DNA from: Pseudomonas sp. ACM7
GTDB lineage: Bacteria; Pseudomonadota; Gammaproteobacteria; Pseudomonadales; Pseudomonadaceae
NCBI RefSeq assembly: GCF_004136015.1
Contig: NZ_CP024866.1
Coordinates: 1,305,336 to 1,369,335, forward strand
Direction of reading: 5' to 3'
DNA: 64,000 nucleotides
Shown here: one piece after another, positions 28,367 to 39,165 of the stretch
How the letters are laid out: every line of letters starts with the position of its first letter
Position numbering within the stretch: the first letter of the stretch is position 1
Program-made: the position numbers and the translations under genes
Notes under the pieces: generated by a model
The model's database searches: none
Told to the model about the DNA's origin: nothing
The model's input: only the letters and a program-made list of their open reading frames with translations

Positions 28367-28708
28367 TTAGGCTTCGGTCTTGTTGGCAGCAGCAGCTTCG
28401 ACAGCAGCCTTGATGGTGGTTTGCAGCGAACCGTCTGCAGCCATTTCAGTCATGATGTCGCTACCGCCGACCAGCTCACCGCCAACCCACAGTTGCGGGA
28501 AGGTTGGCCAGTTGGCGTATTTTGGCAGGTTGGCGCGGATTTCCGGGTTCTGCAGGATGTCCACGTACGCAAACTTTTCACCACACGCCATCACGGCCTG
28601 CGCGGCTTTCGCGGAGAAGCCACACTGCGGGGCATTCGGCGAACCTTTCATGTAAAGCAGAATGGTGTTGTTAGCAATCTGCTCTTTAATCGTTTCGATG
28701 ATATCCAT
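28367..28708 (-). CDS. grxD: Monothiol glutaredoxin GrxD
   Basis: A 113-residue CGFS-type glutaredoxin. The active site is PQCGFSAKA with C29, and WPTFPQLWVGGELVGGSDI is the glutathione-binding segment. Grx4-type proteins carry a [2Fe-2S] cluster shared through glutathione, and function in Fe-S trafficking rather than disulfide reduction. GAGG lies before the ATG. It lies next to bfr and bfd, consistent with an iron/Fe-S block. Confidence 0.96.
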   Translation of the reverse strand: MDIIETIKEQIANNTILLYMKGSPNAPQCGFSAKAAQAVMACGEKFAYVDILQNPEIRANLPKYANWPTFPQLWVGGELVGGSDIMTEMAADGSLQTTIKAAVEAAAANKTEA

Positions 28709-28805
28709 GGAGCACCTCGGCTGAACTTTCCGACTCAGGGGTCGGCACGGTGGCGCATTGTAACGGAAACCCGAGCACCCTGCTCGGTCTCCCCGACAGA
28801 CTTGA

Positions 28806-30911
28806 TCAAGCCGCCGCCACAGTCACTGGCACACCGTTCAACGCGGCATTGCCCGACAACTCATCGAGCTGACACTCGTCGGTCAAGTCATTGGCGCTGG
28901 AGCCCGGCTGACCACTGGCAATGGTCATCTGCACGCCTGGCCGCGCATGGCCCCAACCGTGCGGAAGGCTGACCACGCCTTTCATCATATCCAGACTGCC
29001 GAGCACTTCAACTTCAATCACACCGACCCGCGAACTGACCCGCACTCGCTGCCCGTCGTTGAGCCCACGGCTGGCCAGGTCATCCGGGTGCATCAGCAAT
29101 TGATGGCGCGGCTTGCCTTTCACCAGGCGATGATAGTTGTGCATCCACGAGTTGTTGCTGCGCACATGACGGCGGCCAATCATCAGCAACTCATCAACGG
29201 CCGGTGCTTGCAACGCCGCAAAGCGGGCGAGGTCAGCCAGGATCACGGCAGGCGCTGCCTGGACTCGCTGACTAGCCGTTTTCAGACGTGGAGCCAGGTT
29301 GGATTTCAATGCCCCAAGATCGACACCGTGAGGGTGATCAAACAACGTCGCCAGCGATAGCTTGTGCTCCGAAGCGTCGCCATACAGCCCCATCCGCAAG
29401 CCATGATCGATCATCTGCGCCGGAGCGACAGTGGGTTTCAATGCTTTGCCAGTCTTCGCAGCAAAGGCCTTGGCCAGCCCCACGAAAATCTCCCAGTCAT
29501 GCAACGCACCTTCAGGTTTGGCCAGGATCGCGCGATTGAACCGACTGACGTTACGCACCGCAAACATATTGAAAGTCGTGTCGTAATGATCGTTTTCCAG
29601 GGCCGATGTGGACGGCAGGATCAGGTCGGCATAACGCGTGGTTTCATTGATGTACAGGTCGATGCTGACCATGAACTCCAAACCGTCCAGAGCCTGTTCC
29701 AGTTGTCGGCCATTGGGCGTCGACAGCACCGGATTACCCGCCACGGTAATCAGCGCGCGGACCTGCCCTTCCCCTTCGGTAAGCATCTCTTCGGCCAGCG
29801 CCGAGACCGGCAGTTCTCCACCATATTCCGGACGCCCGGAGACCCGGCTCTGCCACAGATTGAAATGCCCACCCGAGGTGGACGCCACCAAATCCACCGC
29901 CGGTTCGGTGCACAACGCACCTCCCACACGATCAAGATTACCGGTGACCAGATTGATCAGTTGCACAACCCAATGACACAAGGTGCCGAACGCCTGGGTC
30001 GAGACACCCATGCGGCCGTAACAGACCGCTGTCGGCGCCGCCGCAAAGTCCCGCGCCAGTTGGCGGATCTGTTCGGCGGGCACCGCGCATAGTGGGCTCA
30101 TGGCCTCGGCGGTGAAATTCGCGACCGCCTCCCGCACCTCTTTTAGACCGTCCACCGGCAAATGGCTGTTGCGGGTCAGACCTTCAGCGAACAAGGTGTT
30201 GAGCAGTCCGAACAACAACGCCGCATCGCCACCGGGACGCACGAACAGATGCTGGTCGGCAATCGCCGCGGTTTCGCTGCGGCGCGGATCGACCACCACC
30301 ACTTTGCCGCCGCGGGCCTGAATGGCCTTCAAGCGCTTCTCCACATCCGGCACGGTCATGATGCTGCCGTTGGAGGCCAGCGGATTGCCGCCGAGGATCA
30401 GCATGAAATCGGTGTGATCGATGTCCGGGATCGGCAACAGCAAACCGTGGCCGTACATTAAATGGCTGGTCAGGTGATGGGGCAACTGATCGACCGAGGT
30501 CGCGGAAAACCGGTTGCGGGTTTTCAACAGGCCGAGAAAGTAATTGCTGTGGGTCATCAGCCCATAGTTGTGCACGCTGGGGTTGCCTTGATAGACCGCC
30601 ACCGCGTTTTGCCCATGACGCTCCTGAATCGCCGCCAGCCGTTCGGCTACAAGGCTGAAGGCATCCTCCCACTCGATGGGTTGCCATTCGCTGCCGACCC
30701 GCAGCATCGGCTGACGCAAACGATCCGGATCGTTCTGAATATCTTGTAAGGCGACGGCCTTGGGGCAGATGTGCCCGCGGCTGAATGTATCCTGAGCGTC
30801 ACCCTTGATCGAAGTGATCTGCACCGCGCCTTCGACCTCGGTGGTTTCGATGGTCAGGCCGCAGATGGCTTCACACAAGTGGCACGCACGGTGATGGAGA
30901 GTCTTGGTCAT
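28806..30911 (-). CDS. Molybdopterin oxidoreductase of the formate dehydrogenase/nitrate reductase superfamily
   Basis: A 701-residue cytoplasmic molybdenum or tungsten enzyme. The N-terminal [4Fe-4S] motif is CHLCEAICG...GHICPKA. Next come the MGD-binding blocks (PLASNGSIMTVPDVEKRLKAIQARGGKVVVVDPR; GNPVLSTPNG) and the C-terminal molydopterin-dinucleotide domain (HPDDLASRGLNDGQRVRVSSRVG). No twin-arginine signal is present, and no FdhD, electron-transfer subunit or cofactor gene is adjacent, so substrate and acceptor are unknown. The equivalent gene lies beside grxD in P. aeruginosa as well. Confidence 0.88.
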   Translation of the reverse strand: MTKTLHHRACHLCEAICGLTIETTEVEGAVQITSIKGDAQDTFSRGHICPKAVALQDIQNDPDRLRQPMLRVGSEWQPIEWEDAFSLVAERLAAIQERHGQNAVAVYQGNPSVHNYGLMTHSNYFLGLLKTRNRFSATSVDQLPHHLTSHLMYGHGLLLPIPDIDHTDFMLILGGNPLASNGSIMTVPDVEKRLKAIQARGGKVVVVDPRRSETAAIADQHLFVRPGGDAALLFGLLNTLFAEGLTRNSHLPVDGLKEVREAVANFTAEAMSPLCAVPAEQIRQLARDFAAAPTAVCYGRMGVSTQAFGTLCHWVVQLINLVTGNLDRVGGALCTEPAVDLVASTSGGHFNLWQSRVSGRPEYGGELPVSALAEEMLTEGEGQVRALITVAGNPVLSTPNGRQLEQALDGLEFMVSIDLYINETTRYADLILPSTSALENDHYDTTFNMFAVRNVSRFNRAILAKPEGALHDWEIFVGLAKAFAAKTGKALKPTVAPAQMIDHGLRMGLYGDASEHKLSLATLFDHPHGVDLGALKSNLAPRLKTASQRVQAAPAVILADLARFAALQAPAVDELLMIGRRHVRSNNSWMHNYHRLVKGKPRHQLLMHPDDLASRGLNDGQRVRVSSRVGVIEVEVLGSLDMMKGVVSLPHGWGHARPGVQMTIASGQPGSSANDLTDECQLDELSGNAALNGVPVTVAAA

Positions 30912-31045
30912 GGCCAGTCTCTGTCTTGTTCTGGGCGGGTAATATCGGCCGCGGGAACAAAACTATGGCGCCTGATCCACTGCTGCGCCAGCGACGTTCG
31001 TCTTGTGAATCGGCGGCCATCAGGCCAGCCGATGACCGTTGGGGA

Positions 31046-31336
31046 TCAGTTCGGCGGCAGCCTCGGCGGCGCCTGCAACTGGATCTCCTGGATGGTTTCG
31101 ATCTGCTCTTGAGCGAGATGAACACCGGTGAGTTCGCCGATCAGCCGCCAGTGCTCGTCCAGCCCGGTGCTGATGGTTGCCATGCGGTCGATCATCCGCC
31201 GGCCGGCGGCCTTGGTCACTTCGTCTTCACTGCGCATCAACTCGAAGGACATCGAGGTCATGGACGCGGTGAGGTGGGTGAGCGAGCGGGCGGTGAGGCC
31301 AAGTAATTCCATTAACTGTCGTTCTTTCGATTCCAT
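31046..31336 (-). CDS. Conserved helical protein of unknown function
   Basis: A 96-residue protein that looks entirely helical (MESKERQLMELLGLTARSLT, then SFELMRSEDEVTKAAGRRMID) with a Pro-rich end. No membrane segment or known motif is seen. AGGA lies 10 bases before the ATG. A small gene of unknown function also sits between the molybdopterin oxidoreductase and argF in P. aeruginosa, so it is likely a real, conserved gene. It is 134 bp upstream of, and on the same strand as, the oxidoreductase. Confidence 0.65.
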   Translation of the reverse strand: MESKERQLMELLGLTARSLTHLTASMTSMSFELMRSEDEVTKAAGRRMIDRMATISTGLDEHWRLIGELTGVHLAQEQIETIQEIQLQAPPRLPPN

Positions 31337-31750
31337 TCCGAAGGCTTCCTGCGTCGTTCGTGCGTTAGTTATAACCCGCCACTTTGCTTTAGCAAATGTT
31401 TCAGACCAGACACATCCTCCAATCCTGAGTATAAATGTTTCGAATGACAGGTCAGAAACCGACCGTTGCTACGCCTTTCCCGCCCCGTTTGATTGCAAAG
31501 CCCCGCGACCCCGGTGTACAAATGACGGGCTGCTGTCAGGAAACAGGCTTCAAAAGCGCTACTGCGGTCATCCCGTAGCCCCTCTGAAATCCCCAAAAAA
31601 CCGTAGCCCTATTGGTAAGACGCGACATTTAATTATAAGATCGCGCCTTCCCCTATTTCGTCGCCCCGTGCGGCTTACGCCGCAGGTCTCGCCCGTTTTT
31701 CAGTTAAACAAGGCTTTGAGTATCTGCGGTCTGTTGCAAAAAGGTAGTCA
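31337..31750. other. argF upstream region (414 bp)
   Basis: Non-coding leader between the divergent unknown gene and argF. Open frames here (for example 31128-31754) have no recognisable similarity. It holds an AT-rich patch (about 31628-31642, TTTAATTATAAGAT) that may contain the argF -10 region beside the ArgR-like site at 31612-31627. Confidence 0.6.
31612..31627 (-). promoter_or_regulatory. Candidate ArgR half-site upstream of argF
   Basis: On the minus strand TGTCGC-N8-AA matches the Pseudomonas ArgR half-site pattern exactly. It lies about 125 bp upstream of argF next to an AT-rich -10-like patch, where ArgR could repress the gene in response to arginine. Confidence 0.5.
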
Positions 31751-32674
31751 ATGATGAGCGCAAGGCACTTTCTCTCCCTGATGGATTGCACGCCCGAAGA
31801 GCTGGTCAGCGTGATCCGTCGAGGCGTTGAGCTCAAAGACCTGCGTAACCGCGGCGTACTGTTCGAGCCTCTGAAAAACCGCGTGCTCGGGATGATTTTC
31901 GAGAAGTCCTCGACCCGCACCCGTATTTCATTCGAAGCCGGCATGATCCAGCTCGGTGGCCAGGCGATCTTCCTGTCGCCGCGCGACACCCAACTGGGCC
32001 GTGGCGAGCCGATCGGCGATGCCGCCATTGTCATGTCGAGCATGCTCGATGCGGTGATGATCCGCACGTTTTCCCACAGCACACTGACCGAATTCGCCGC
32101 CAATTCGCGCGTCCCGCTGATCAACGGCCTGTCCGATGACCTGCACCCGTGCCAGTTGCTAGCCGACATGCAGACGTTCCTCGAACACCGCGGTTCGATC
32201 CAGGGCAAAACCGTGGCTTGGATCGGCGACGGCAACAACATGTGCAACAGCTATATAGAAGCGGCGATCCAGTTCGACTTCCAGTTGCGCATCGCGTGCC
32301 CGGAAGGCTTTGAACCCAACCCTGAATTCGTGGCGAAGGCCGGTGACCGGGTCACCATCGTCCGCGATCCGAAGGATGCCGTACGCGGCGCCCACCTGGT
32401 CAGCACCGACGTCTGGACCTCCATGGGCCAGGAAGAGGAAACCGCCAAACGCCTTAAGCTGTTCGCGCCGTTTCAGGTCAACCGCGCCCTGCTCGACCTG
32501 GCCGCACCGGACGTGCTGTTCATGCACTGCCTGCCGGCCCACCGTGGCGAGGAAATCAGCGTCGACCTGCTCGATGACAAGCGCTCCGTCGCGTGGGATC
32601 AAGCCGAAAACCGTCTTCACGCACAAAAGGCCCTGCTCGAATTTCTCGTCGAACCGGCGTACCACCACGCATGA
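31751..32674 (+). CDS. argF: Ornithine carbamoyltransferase (anabolic)
   Basis: A 307-residue enzyme making citrulline from ornithine and carbamoyl phosphate. Signatures are [10 protein letters not shown] (carbamoyl-phosphate loop), HPCQLLAD and the ornithine-binding [12 protein letters not shown]. Either of two consecutive ATGs (31751, 31754) could start it. It overlaps the following ABC ATPase by 4 bp. An ArgR-like site upstream fits biosynthetic control. Confidence 0.97.
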   Translation: MMSARHFLSLMDCTPEELVSVIRRGVELKDLRNRGVLFEPLKNRVLGMIFEKSSTRTRISFEAGMIQLGGQAIFLSPRDTQLGRGEPIGDAAIVMSSMLDAVMIRTFSHSTLTEFAANSRVPLINGLSDDLHPCQLLADMQTFLEHRGSIQGKTVAWIGDGNNMCNSYIEAAIQFDFQLRIACPEGFEPNPEFVAKAGDRVTIVRDPKDAVRGAHLVSTDVWTSMGQEEETAKRLKLFAPFQVNRALLDLAAPDVLFMHCLPAHRGEEISVDLLDDKRSVAWDQAENRLHAQKALLEFLVEPAYHHA

Positions 32675-33780
32675 GCCATCCATTACTGCTGAACCTGCGC
32701 AACCTCGCCTGCGGCTACCAAGACCAGCGCGTCGTGCAGAACCTCAACCTGCATTTGAATGCCGGCGACATCGGCTGCCTGTTGGGCTCTTCGGGTTGCG
32801 GCAAAACCACCACGCTAAGGGCGATTGCCGGTTTCGAACCGGTACACGAAGGTGAAATCCAGTTGGCGGGCGAGACAATCTCCCGCGCCGGTTTCACCCT
32901 TGCCCCGGAGAAACGCCGGATCGGCATGGTGTTCCAGGATTACGCACTGTTTCCGCATTTGAGCGTGGCCGAGAACATCGCCTTCGGGATCCGCAAGCAT
33001 CCGCAAAAGGATCGCGTCACCGAAGAGTTGCTGGAACTGGTCAACCTGAAAAACCTCGGCAAGCGCTTCCCGCATGAGCTGTCCGGTGGTCAACAGCAGC
33101 GCGTCGCACTGGCCCGTGCCTTGGCGCCGGAACCGCAACTGCTGCTGCTCGACGAACCCTTCTCCAACCTTGATGGCGAGCTTCGACGCAAGCTCAGCCA
33201 TGAGGTGCGCGATATCCTCAAGGCTCGTGGCACCAGCGCGATTCTGGTGACCCACGACCAGGAAGAAGCCTTCGCGGTGAGTGATCATGTGGGGGTTTTC
33301 AAGGAGGGTCGCCTGGAGCAGTGGGATACGCCCTACAACCTGTATCACGAACCGCTGACGCCCTATGTGGCCAGTTTCATCGGCCAGGGTTATTTCATTC
33401 GCGGTCAGCTGAGCAGCCCCGAGTCGGTGCAGACCGAACTGGGTGAGTTACGCGGTAATCGTGCCTACACCTGGCCGGTTGGCGGTGCGGTGGATGTGTT
33501 GCTGCGTCCGGACGATATCGTTTATGCACCGGACAGCACGCTGAAGGCGCGGATTGTCGGCAAGTCTTTCCAGGGTGCGTCCACCTTGTATCGCTTGCAG
33601 TTGCCGACCGGCGCGCAGCTGGAGTCGATTTTCCCGAGTCATGCCGATCATCAGGTGGGTTCAGAAGTCGGCATTCGTGTCGCGGCTGAACACCTGGTGC
33701 TGTTTCAGGCGTCGGGCAGTACGGCGGCGCAGATTCCGGTCGTCGAGTCCGGTGTACGCCGCTACAGCAGCGCCCACTGA
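32671..33780 (+). CDS. ABC transporter ATPase, Fe3+/putrescine/sulfate importer type (orphan)
   Basis: A 369-residue importer ATPase. Walker A is [11 protein letters not shown]-loop region [13 protein letters not shown], signature [15 protein letters not shown] and Walker [15 protein letters not shown]-terminal TOBE-like regulatory domain (about 245-360) follows, as in FbpC/AfuC and PotA. It starts in an ATGA overlap with argF. No permease or binding protein is encoded nearby, so it must pair with distant subunits or act otherwise. The argF-ATPase pairing is also found in P. aeruginosa (PA3537-PA3538). Confidence 0.9.
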   Translation: MSHPLLLNLRNLACGYQDQRVVQNLNLHLNAGDIGCLLGSSGCGKTTTLRAIAGFEPVHEGEIQLAGETISRAGFTLAPEKRRIGMVFQDYALFPHLSVAENIAFGIRKHPQKDRVTEELLELVNLKNLGKRFPHELSGGQQQRVALARALAPEPQLLLLDEPFSNLDGELRRKLSHEVRDILKARGTSAILVTHDQEEAFAVSDHVGVFKEGRLEQWDTPYNLYHEPLTPYVASFIGQGYFIRGQLSSPESVQTELGELRGNRAYTWPVGGAVDVLLRPDDIVYAPDSTLKARIVGKSFQGASTLYRLQLPTGAQLESIFPSHADHQVGSEVGIRVAAEHLVLFQASGSTAAQIPVVESGVRRYSSAH

Positions 33781-33793
33781 CAAACACAACTCC

Positions 33794-33884
33794 TGTGGGA
33801 GCGAGCTTGCTCGCGATAGCGGACTGTCAGTCAATGATGATGTCGACTGACAGTCCGCAATCGCGAGCAAGCTCGCTCCCACAT
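33794..33884. repeat. REP doublet (REPIN), family 1
   Basis: Two inverted TGTGGGAGCGAGCTTGCTCG cores lie between the convergent ATPase and PhzF genes. The right half (GCGAGCAAGCTCGCTCCCAC) is an intact example of the target interrupted at 63771. Confidence 0.93.
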
Positions 33885-33895
33885 TGGGTGTTCGT

Positions 33896-34678
33896 TTAAC
33901 TCAGCATCAGCGTTCCGCTTGCAACGAGCGTCGCATTCCCGCCGATTTTCACCCGATCCCCTTCCAGCCGACAGAACAACTCCCCGCCTCGAGCCGAGCG
34001 CTGACAAGCCGTCAGGCTCGACTTGCCCAAACGTTTCGACCAGTACGGAATCAGGCTGCAATGGGTGGAACCCGTCACCGGGTCTTCGTTGATGCCGATC
34101 GCCGGCGCGAAGTAGCGGGAAACAAAATCATGCTGGCTGCCCCTGGCCGTGACAATTGCTCCTGGCCACGGCAGTTTCGCCAGTGCCGCCATGTCCGGCT
34201 GACATTCGAGCACCGCCTGTTCGGATTCCAGCACCACGAACAACTCGTTCGACCCCAGCACATCAACCGCTTCCACACCCAGCGCGCGCTCGACATCCAG
34301 GGTCACGCCCACTTCCGATGGCATGATCGCCGGGAAATCCAGCCACAAGCGCTCACCCTCACGGCTCACACTCAGCGGGCCAGACTTGCAGACGAAGTCC
34401 AGGCGCTCGACCGGCTCTTTATAGATTTCAAACAGAACATAAGCGCTGGCCAGGGTCGCATGACCGCACAACGGCACTTCGGTGGTCGGGGTAAACCAGC
34501 GGATGTGCCAGCCCTGCCCTTCGCGAACCACGAAAGCGGTTTCGGCGAGGTTGTGCTCGGCGGCGATCTTCTGCATCAACTCATCGGCAAGCCAGGCATC
34601 GAGACGATAGACCATCGCCGGGTTGCCACTGAACGGCCGATCACTGAACGCATCGACCTGATGAAACTCAAGCTGCAT
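33896..34678 (-). CDS. PhzF-family isomerase-like protein
   Basis: A 260-residue protein with the two-fold diaminopimelate-epimerase-like PhzF fold. It starts with the family pattern FHQVDAFSDRPFSGNPAMVY. The putative catalytic Glu is in HNLAETAFV, followed by RWFTPTTEVPLCGHATLA and, in the second half, EDPVTGSTHCSLIPYW. PhzF itself isomerises DHHA in phenazine synthesis, but most homologues, including this one without phz neighbours, have unknown substrates. GGGAGAAGG precedes the ATG. Confidence 0.9.
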   Translation of the reverse strand: MQLEFHQVDAFSDRPFSGNPAMVYRLDAWLADELMQKIAAEHNLAETAFVVREGQGWHIRWFTPTTEVPLCGHATLASAYVLFEIYKEPVERLDFVCKSGPLSVSREGERLWLDFPAIMPSEVGVTLDVERALGVEAVDVLGSNELFVVLESEQAVLECQPDMAALAKLPWPGAIVTARGSQHDFVSRYFAPAIGINEDPVTGSTHCSLIPYWSKRLGKSSLTACQRSARGGELFCRLEGDRVKIGGNATLVASGTLMLS

Positions 34679-34784
34679 AACCTTCTCCCTTTGTCAGGCC
34701 AAGGAGCATGAAGCTGCCGACAACCCGGCACCAGTGACAGAGCCAGTAAATTTGCACCATACAGCGCCGGGCCGGAAGCCCTCG

Positions 34785-35255
34785 TCAGGCGCGGCCGATA
34801 TCGGCGAACTTCGCCTGGGTATGTTCGGCCAGCACCGCGGGTGCCAATTCGACTTCCAGCCCACGTCGCCCCGCGCTGACAAAAATGCTGGCGAAGGGCT
34901 GCGCCGAATTATCGATAAAGGTACGCAAGCGCTTTTTCTGTCCCAGCGGACTGATGCCGCCCAAGAGGTAACCGGTGGATCGTTGCGCAGCGGCAGGATC
35001 GGCCATTTCGACTTTTTTCACGCCCGCAGCATGCGCCAGGCCCTTTAAGTCCAGACTTCCGACGACCGGCACCACGGCCACCAACAATTCACCTTTCTCG
35101 CTCGCCGCCAGCAAGGTCTTGAACACCTGCGCCGGATCCAGCCCCAGCTTCTCCGCGGCCTCCAGCCCGTAGGACGCTGCCTTCGGATCATGTTCGTAAC
35201 TGTGCACGCGATGTTCGGCACGAACTTTTTTCAACAAATCCAATGCGGGGGTCAT
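34785..35255 (-). CDS. ybaK: Cys-tRNA(Pro)/Cys-tRNA(Cys) deacylase YbaK
   Basis: A 156-residue editing protein of the YbaK/ProX family that hydrolyses mischarged Cys-tRNA(Pro). Family features are [20 protein letters not shown], the substrate-proximal Lys in VFKTLLAAS, and the [12 protein letters not shown] motif containing the conserved Gly-Ile-Ser-Pro. It is a stand-alone gene between the PhzF protein and the glp promoter region, as in P. putida. Confidence 0.93.
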   Translation of the reverse strand: MTPALDLLKKVRAEHRVHSYEHDPKAASYGLEAAEKLGLDPAQVFKTLLAASEKGELLVAVVPVVGSLDLKGLAHAAGVKKVEMADPAAAQRSTGYLLGGISPLGQKKRLRTFIDNSAQPFASIFVSAGRRGLEVELAPAVLAEHTQAKFADIGRA

Positions 35256-35625
35256 GACAGCTCCAGACTGGGCGGCAGAAGAAAAATACTGCGCTGGATT
35301 CTAGGGCATTGATCGACAAATGGCTCTATTGCGGCGCTATTTCAAAGGCTTGGCGGCGCCTTATGCCGTTCGTCCACCTTCAGCCTGCCGCGTGAACGAT
35401 GCGGTCATTCATGTGACTAATAGTTCGATTGTGACTGACGGTTCACTTTCGACCTTTGACAGCAGCGTTTCTTGTCTATATTTTTTCGAATCTGAATACT
35501 GTACGAATGTTCCTATCGCAGCACCCAGCAGTAGGCCGAGAACAGGATGGGGATCCTGTCTCGGTGAAAATCGCGCTTTGTCCCTTAGGAAAAAGCGCCA
35601 GACAACAACAAAAATGAGGTTTTCA
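35256..35625 (+). promoter_or_regulatory. glpF upstream region with promoter and GlpR-like site
   Basis: The 370-bp gap holds a TTGACA (35456-35461), 17-bp spacer, TATTTT (35479-35484) promoter. Overlapping and following it are TTTTTTCGAATCTGAATACT and ACGAATGTTCC, which resemble GlpR half-sites (ATGTTCG). An open frame through this region has no similarity to GlpF proteins and is not used. Confidence 0.55.
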
Positions 35626-36477
35626 ATGACAACTGCTTTACAACAACCGTCGCTCTCAAGCCAATGCATGGCCGAATTCCTGGGCACTGCGCTACTGATA
35701 TTTTTTGGTACAGGTTGTGTTGCCGCGCTCAAGGTCGCGGGTGCCAGCTTCGGCCTTTGGGAAATCAGCATCATCTGGGGGATCGGCGTGAGCATGGCGA
35801 TCTACCTGACCGCAGGCGTTTCCGGGGCTCATCTCAATCCCGCCGTCAGCATTGCCCTGAGCATTTTCGCTGACTTCGAAAAGCGCAAACTGCCTTTTTA
35901 TATTCTCGCCCAGATCGCTGGTGCCTTCTGTGGAGCGTTGTTGGTTTACACGCTGTACAGCAATTTATTCTTCGATTACGAACAAACTCACCATATGGTT
36001 CGTGGTACTCAGGCCAGCCTCGAATTGGCGTCAGTGTTCTCCACCTTCCCCAACCCGGCCTTGACCACGGCACAAGCCTTCTTGGTTGAGGTGATCATCA
36101 CTGCCATCCTGATGGGCGTGATCATGTCCCTGACCGACGACAACAATGGCTTGCCAAAGGGTCCGCTCGCTCCGCTGCTGATCGGCCTGCTGATTGCCGT
36201 GATTGGTAGTTCGATGGGGCCGCTGACCGGTTTTGCGATGAACCCGGCGCGCGACTTCGGTCCTAAACTGATGACTTTCTTCGCTGGCTGGGGTGAAATT
36301 TCCTTCACCGGCGGGCGCGACATCCCGTATTTCCTGATTCCGATTTTTGCACCGATTGTCGGTGCCTGCCTCGGTGCTGCAGCTTATCGCGGGCTGATTG
36401 CCCGTCATCTGCCCAGCGCCCTACCTGCTACAAAGGACGCAGCACCGGCCATTGACGGCAAACCAAGAACTTCTTGA
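35626..36477 (+). CDS. glpF: Glycerol uptake facilitator (aquaglyceroporin)
   Basis: A 283-residue MIP-family channel for glycerol entry across the inner membrane. The two half-helix motifs are GAHLNPAVS and GFAMNPARDFGPK, with the Asp after NPAR typical of glycerol facilitators. Six membrane spans are visible. The ATG at 35626 has GAGG 8 bases upstream, giving MTTALQQP. It is first in the glpFKRD set and is followed 75 bp later by glpK. Confidence 0.97.
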   Translation: MTTALQQPSLSSQCMAEFLGTALLIFFGTGCVAALKVAGASFGLWEISIIWGIGVSMAIYLTAGVSGAHLNPAVSIALSIFADFEKRKLPFYILAQIAGAFCGALLVYTLYSNLFFDYEQTHHMVRGTQASLELASVFSTFPNPALTTAQAFLVEVIITAILMGVIMSLTDDNNGLPKGPLAPLLIGLLIAVIGSSMGPLTGFAMNPARDFGPKLMTFFAGWGEISFTGGRDIPYFLIPIFAPIVGACLGAAAYRGLIARHLPSALPATKDAAPAIDGKPRTS

Positions 36478-38058
<1,581 letters not shown>

Positions 38059-38153
38059 GCCAAGCTGAGTACTCGTATCTGTATGTAACTGGTAGGGAGC
38101 AGATTCCTGCGTCATCATGGGCAAATTTTGCACGGCAGCCCAAAGGAAGCCCC

Positions 38154-38909
38154 ATGAATCTGCCTCCCCGTCAGCAGCAAATCCTCGAACTGGTCCGCGA
38201 ACGCGGCTATGTCAGCATCGAGGAAATGGCTACGCTGTTCGTCGTTACACCGCAAACCATCCGCCGCGATATCAATCAGCTCGCGGAAGCTAATTTGTTG
38301 CGTCGCTACCACGGCGGCGCAGCCTACGATTCCAGCGTCGAAAACACCGCCTATGCCATGCGTGCCGATCAGATGCGCGATGAAAAGCAGCGTATCGGTG
38401 AAGCCATTGCGGCTCAAATCCCGGATCACGCCTCGCTGTTCATCAATATCGGTACCACCACCGAATCCATCGCCCGGGCGTTGCTCAATCACAATCACCT
38501 GAAGATCATCACCAATAACCTGCATGTAGCCTCGATGCTCAGCGCCAAGGACGACTTCGATGTCCTGCTGACTGGCGGCAACGTGCGGCGTGACGGTGGC
38601 GTGGTCGGTCAGGCCAGTGTCGACTTCATTAACCAGTTCAAGGTTGATTTCGCCCTGGTCGGCATCAGCGGTATCGATGAAGACGGCAGTCTGTTGGACT
38701 TCGACTATCAGGAAGTTCGGGTGTCCCAGGCGATCATCGCCAATGCCCGACAGGTCATCCTCGCGGCTGACTCCAGCAAATTCGGGCGCAACGCCATGAT
38801 TCGTCTGGGGCCGATCAGCTTGATTGATTGCCTGGTCACCGATCAGCAACCTGTGCCGGCGTTGGCGCAGTTGTTGAGTCAGCACAAGATTCGACTCGAA
38901 GTCGTTTAA
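38154..38909 (+). CDS. glpR: Glycerol-3-phosphate regulon repressor GlpR (DeoR family)
   Basis: A 251-residue DeoR-type repressor. The N-terminal winged helix has [24 protein letters not shown] and [22 protein letters not shown]; the C-terminal sugar-phosphate domain has [13 protein letters not shown] and [16 protein letters not shown]. It should release its operators on binding glycerol-3-phosphate. AAAGGA precedes the ATG. Likely targets are the operator-like sites ahead of glpF (about 35480-35515) and glpD (39098-39130). Confidence 0.96.
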   Translation: MNLPPRQQQILELVRERGYVSIEEMATLFVVTPQTIRRDINQLAEANLLRRYHGGAAYDSSVENTAYAMRADQMRDEKQRIGEAIAAQIPDHASLFINIGTTTESIARALLNHNHLKIITNNLHVASMLSAKDDFDVLLTGGNVRRDGGVVGQASVDFINQFKVDFALVGISGIDEDGSLLDFDYQEVRVSQAIIANARQVILAADSSKFGRNAMIRLGPISLIDCLVTDQQPVPALAQLLSQHKIRLEVV

Positions 38910-38977
38910 GGCTTTCAGCCTCTAAAGATCGTCCGAACGCGGCCCGAACCTTCGGCAGCTCCAGGTTCACTCGCCCC

Positions 38978-39006
38978 TGTAGGAGCTGCCAAAGGCTGCG
39001 ATTTTT
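38978..39006. repeat. Single REP-like family 2 element
   Basis: TGTAGGAGCTGCCAAAGGCT followed by GCGATTTTT; an unpaired copy of the element found inverted at 28186, 47288 and 61891. It lies downstream of glpR and may form part of its 3' end. Confidence 0.75.
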
Positions 39007-39014
39007 TGCTTTAA

Positions 39015-39134
39015 ATGTTCGAAAATTTTCCTTTCACGGCCCTTCGATCAGTATTTTCAATCGAAGTTAACTGGCTGCGGGCGACTTTATGGGCTACCAT
39101 TTTCGCAAATGAACATTAATGTTCGAATTCCAAT
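39015..39134 (+). promoter_or_regulatory. glpD control region with GlpR-like operators
   Basis: Three elements resemble the GlpR operator WATGTTCGWTAWCGAACATW. These are ATGTTCGAAAATTTTC (39015-39030), ATTTTCGCAAATGAACAT (39099-39116, both half-sites recognisable), and an ATGTTCGAATTCC half-site (39119-39131). They lie within 152 bp of the glpD start. Confidence 0.6.
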
Positions 39135-39165
39135 ACCGAAAATCATAAAAGCCCGAGGCTAGCCG

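Noticed and set aside
31128-31754. 208-residue plus-strand frame reaching into argF
   Set aside because: Covers the argF leader including the ArgR-like site and is antisense to the 31046-31336 gene; no similarity and no start signal.
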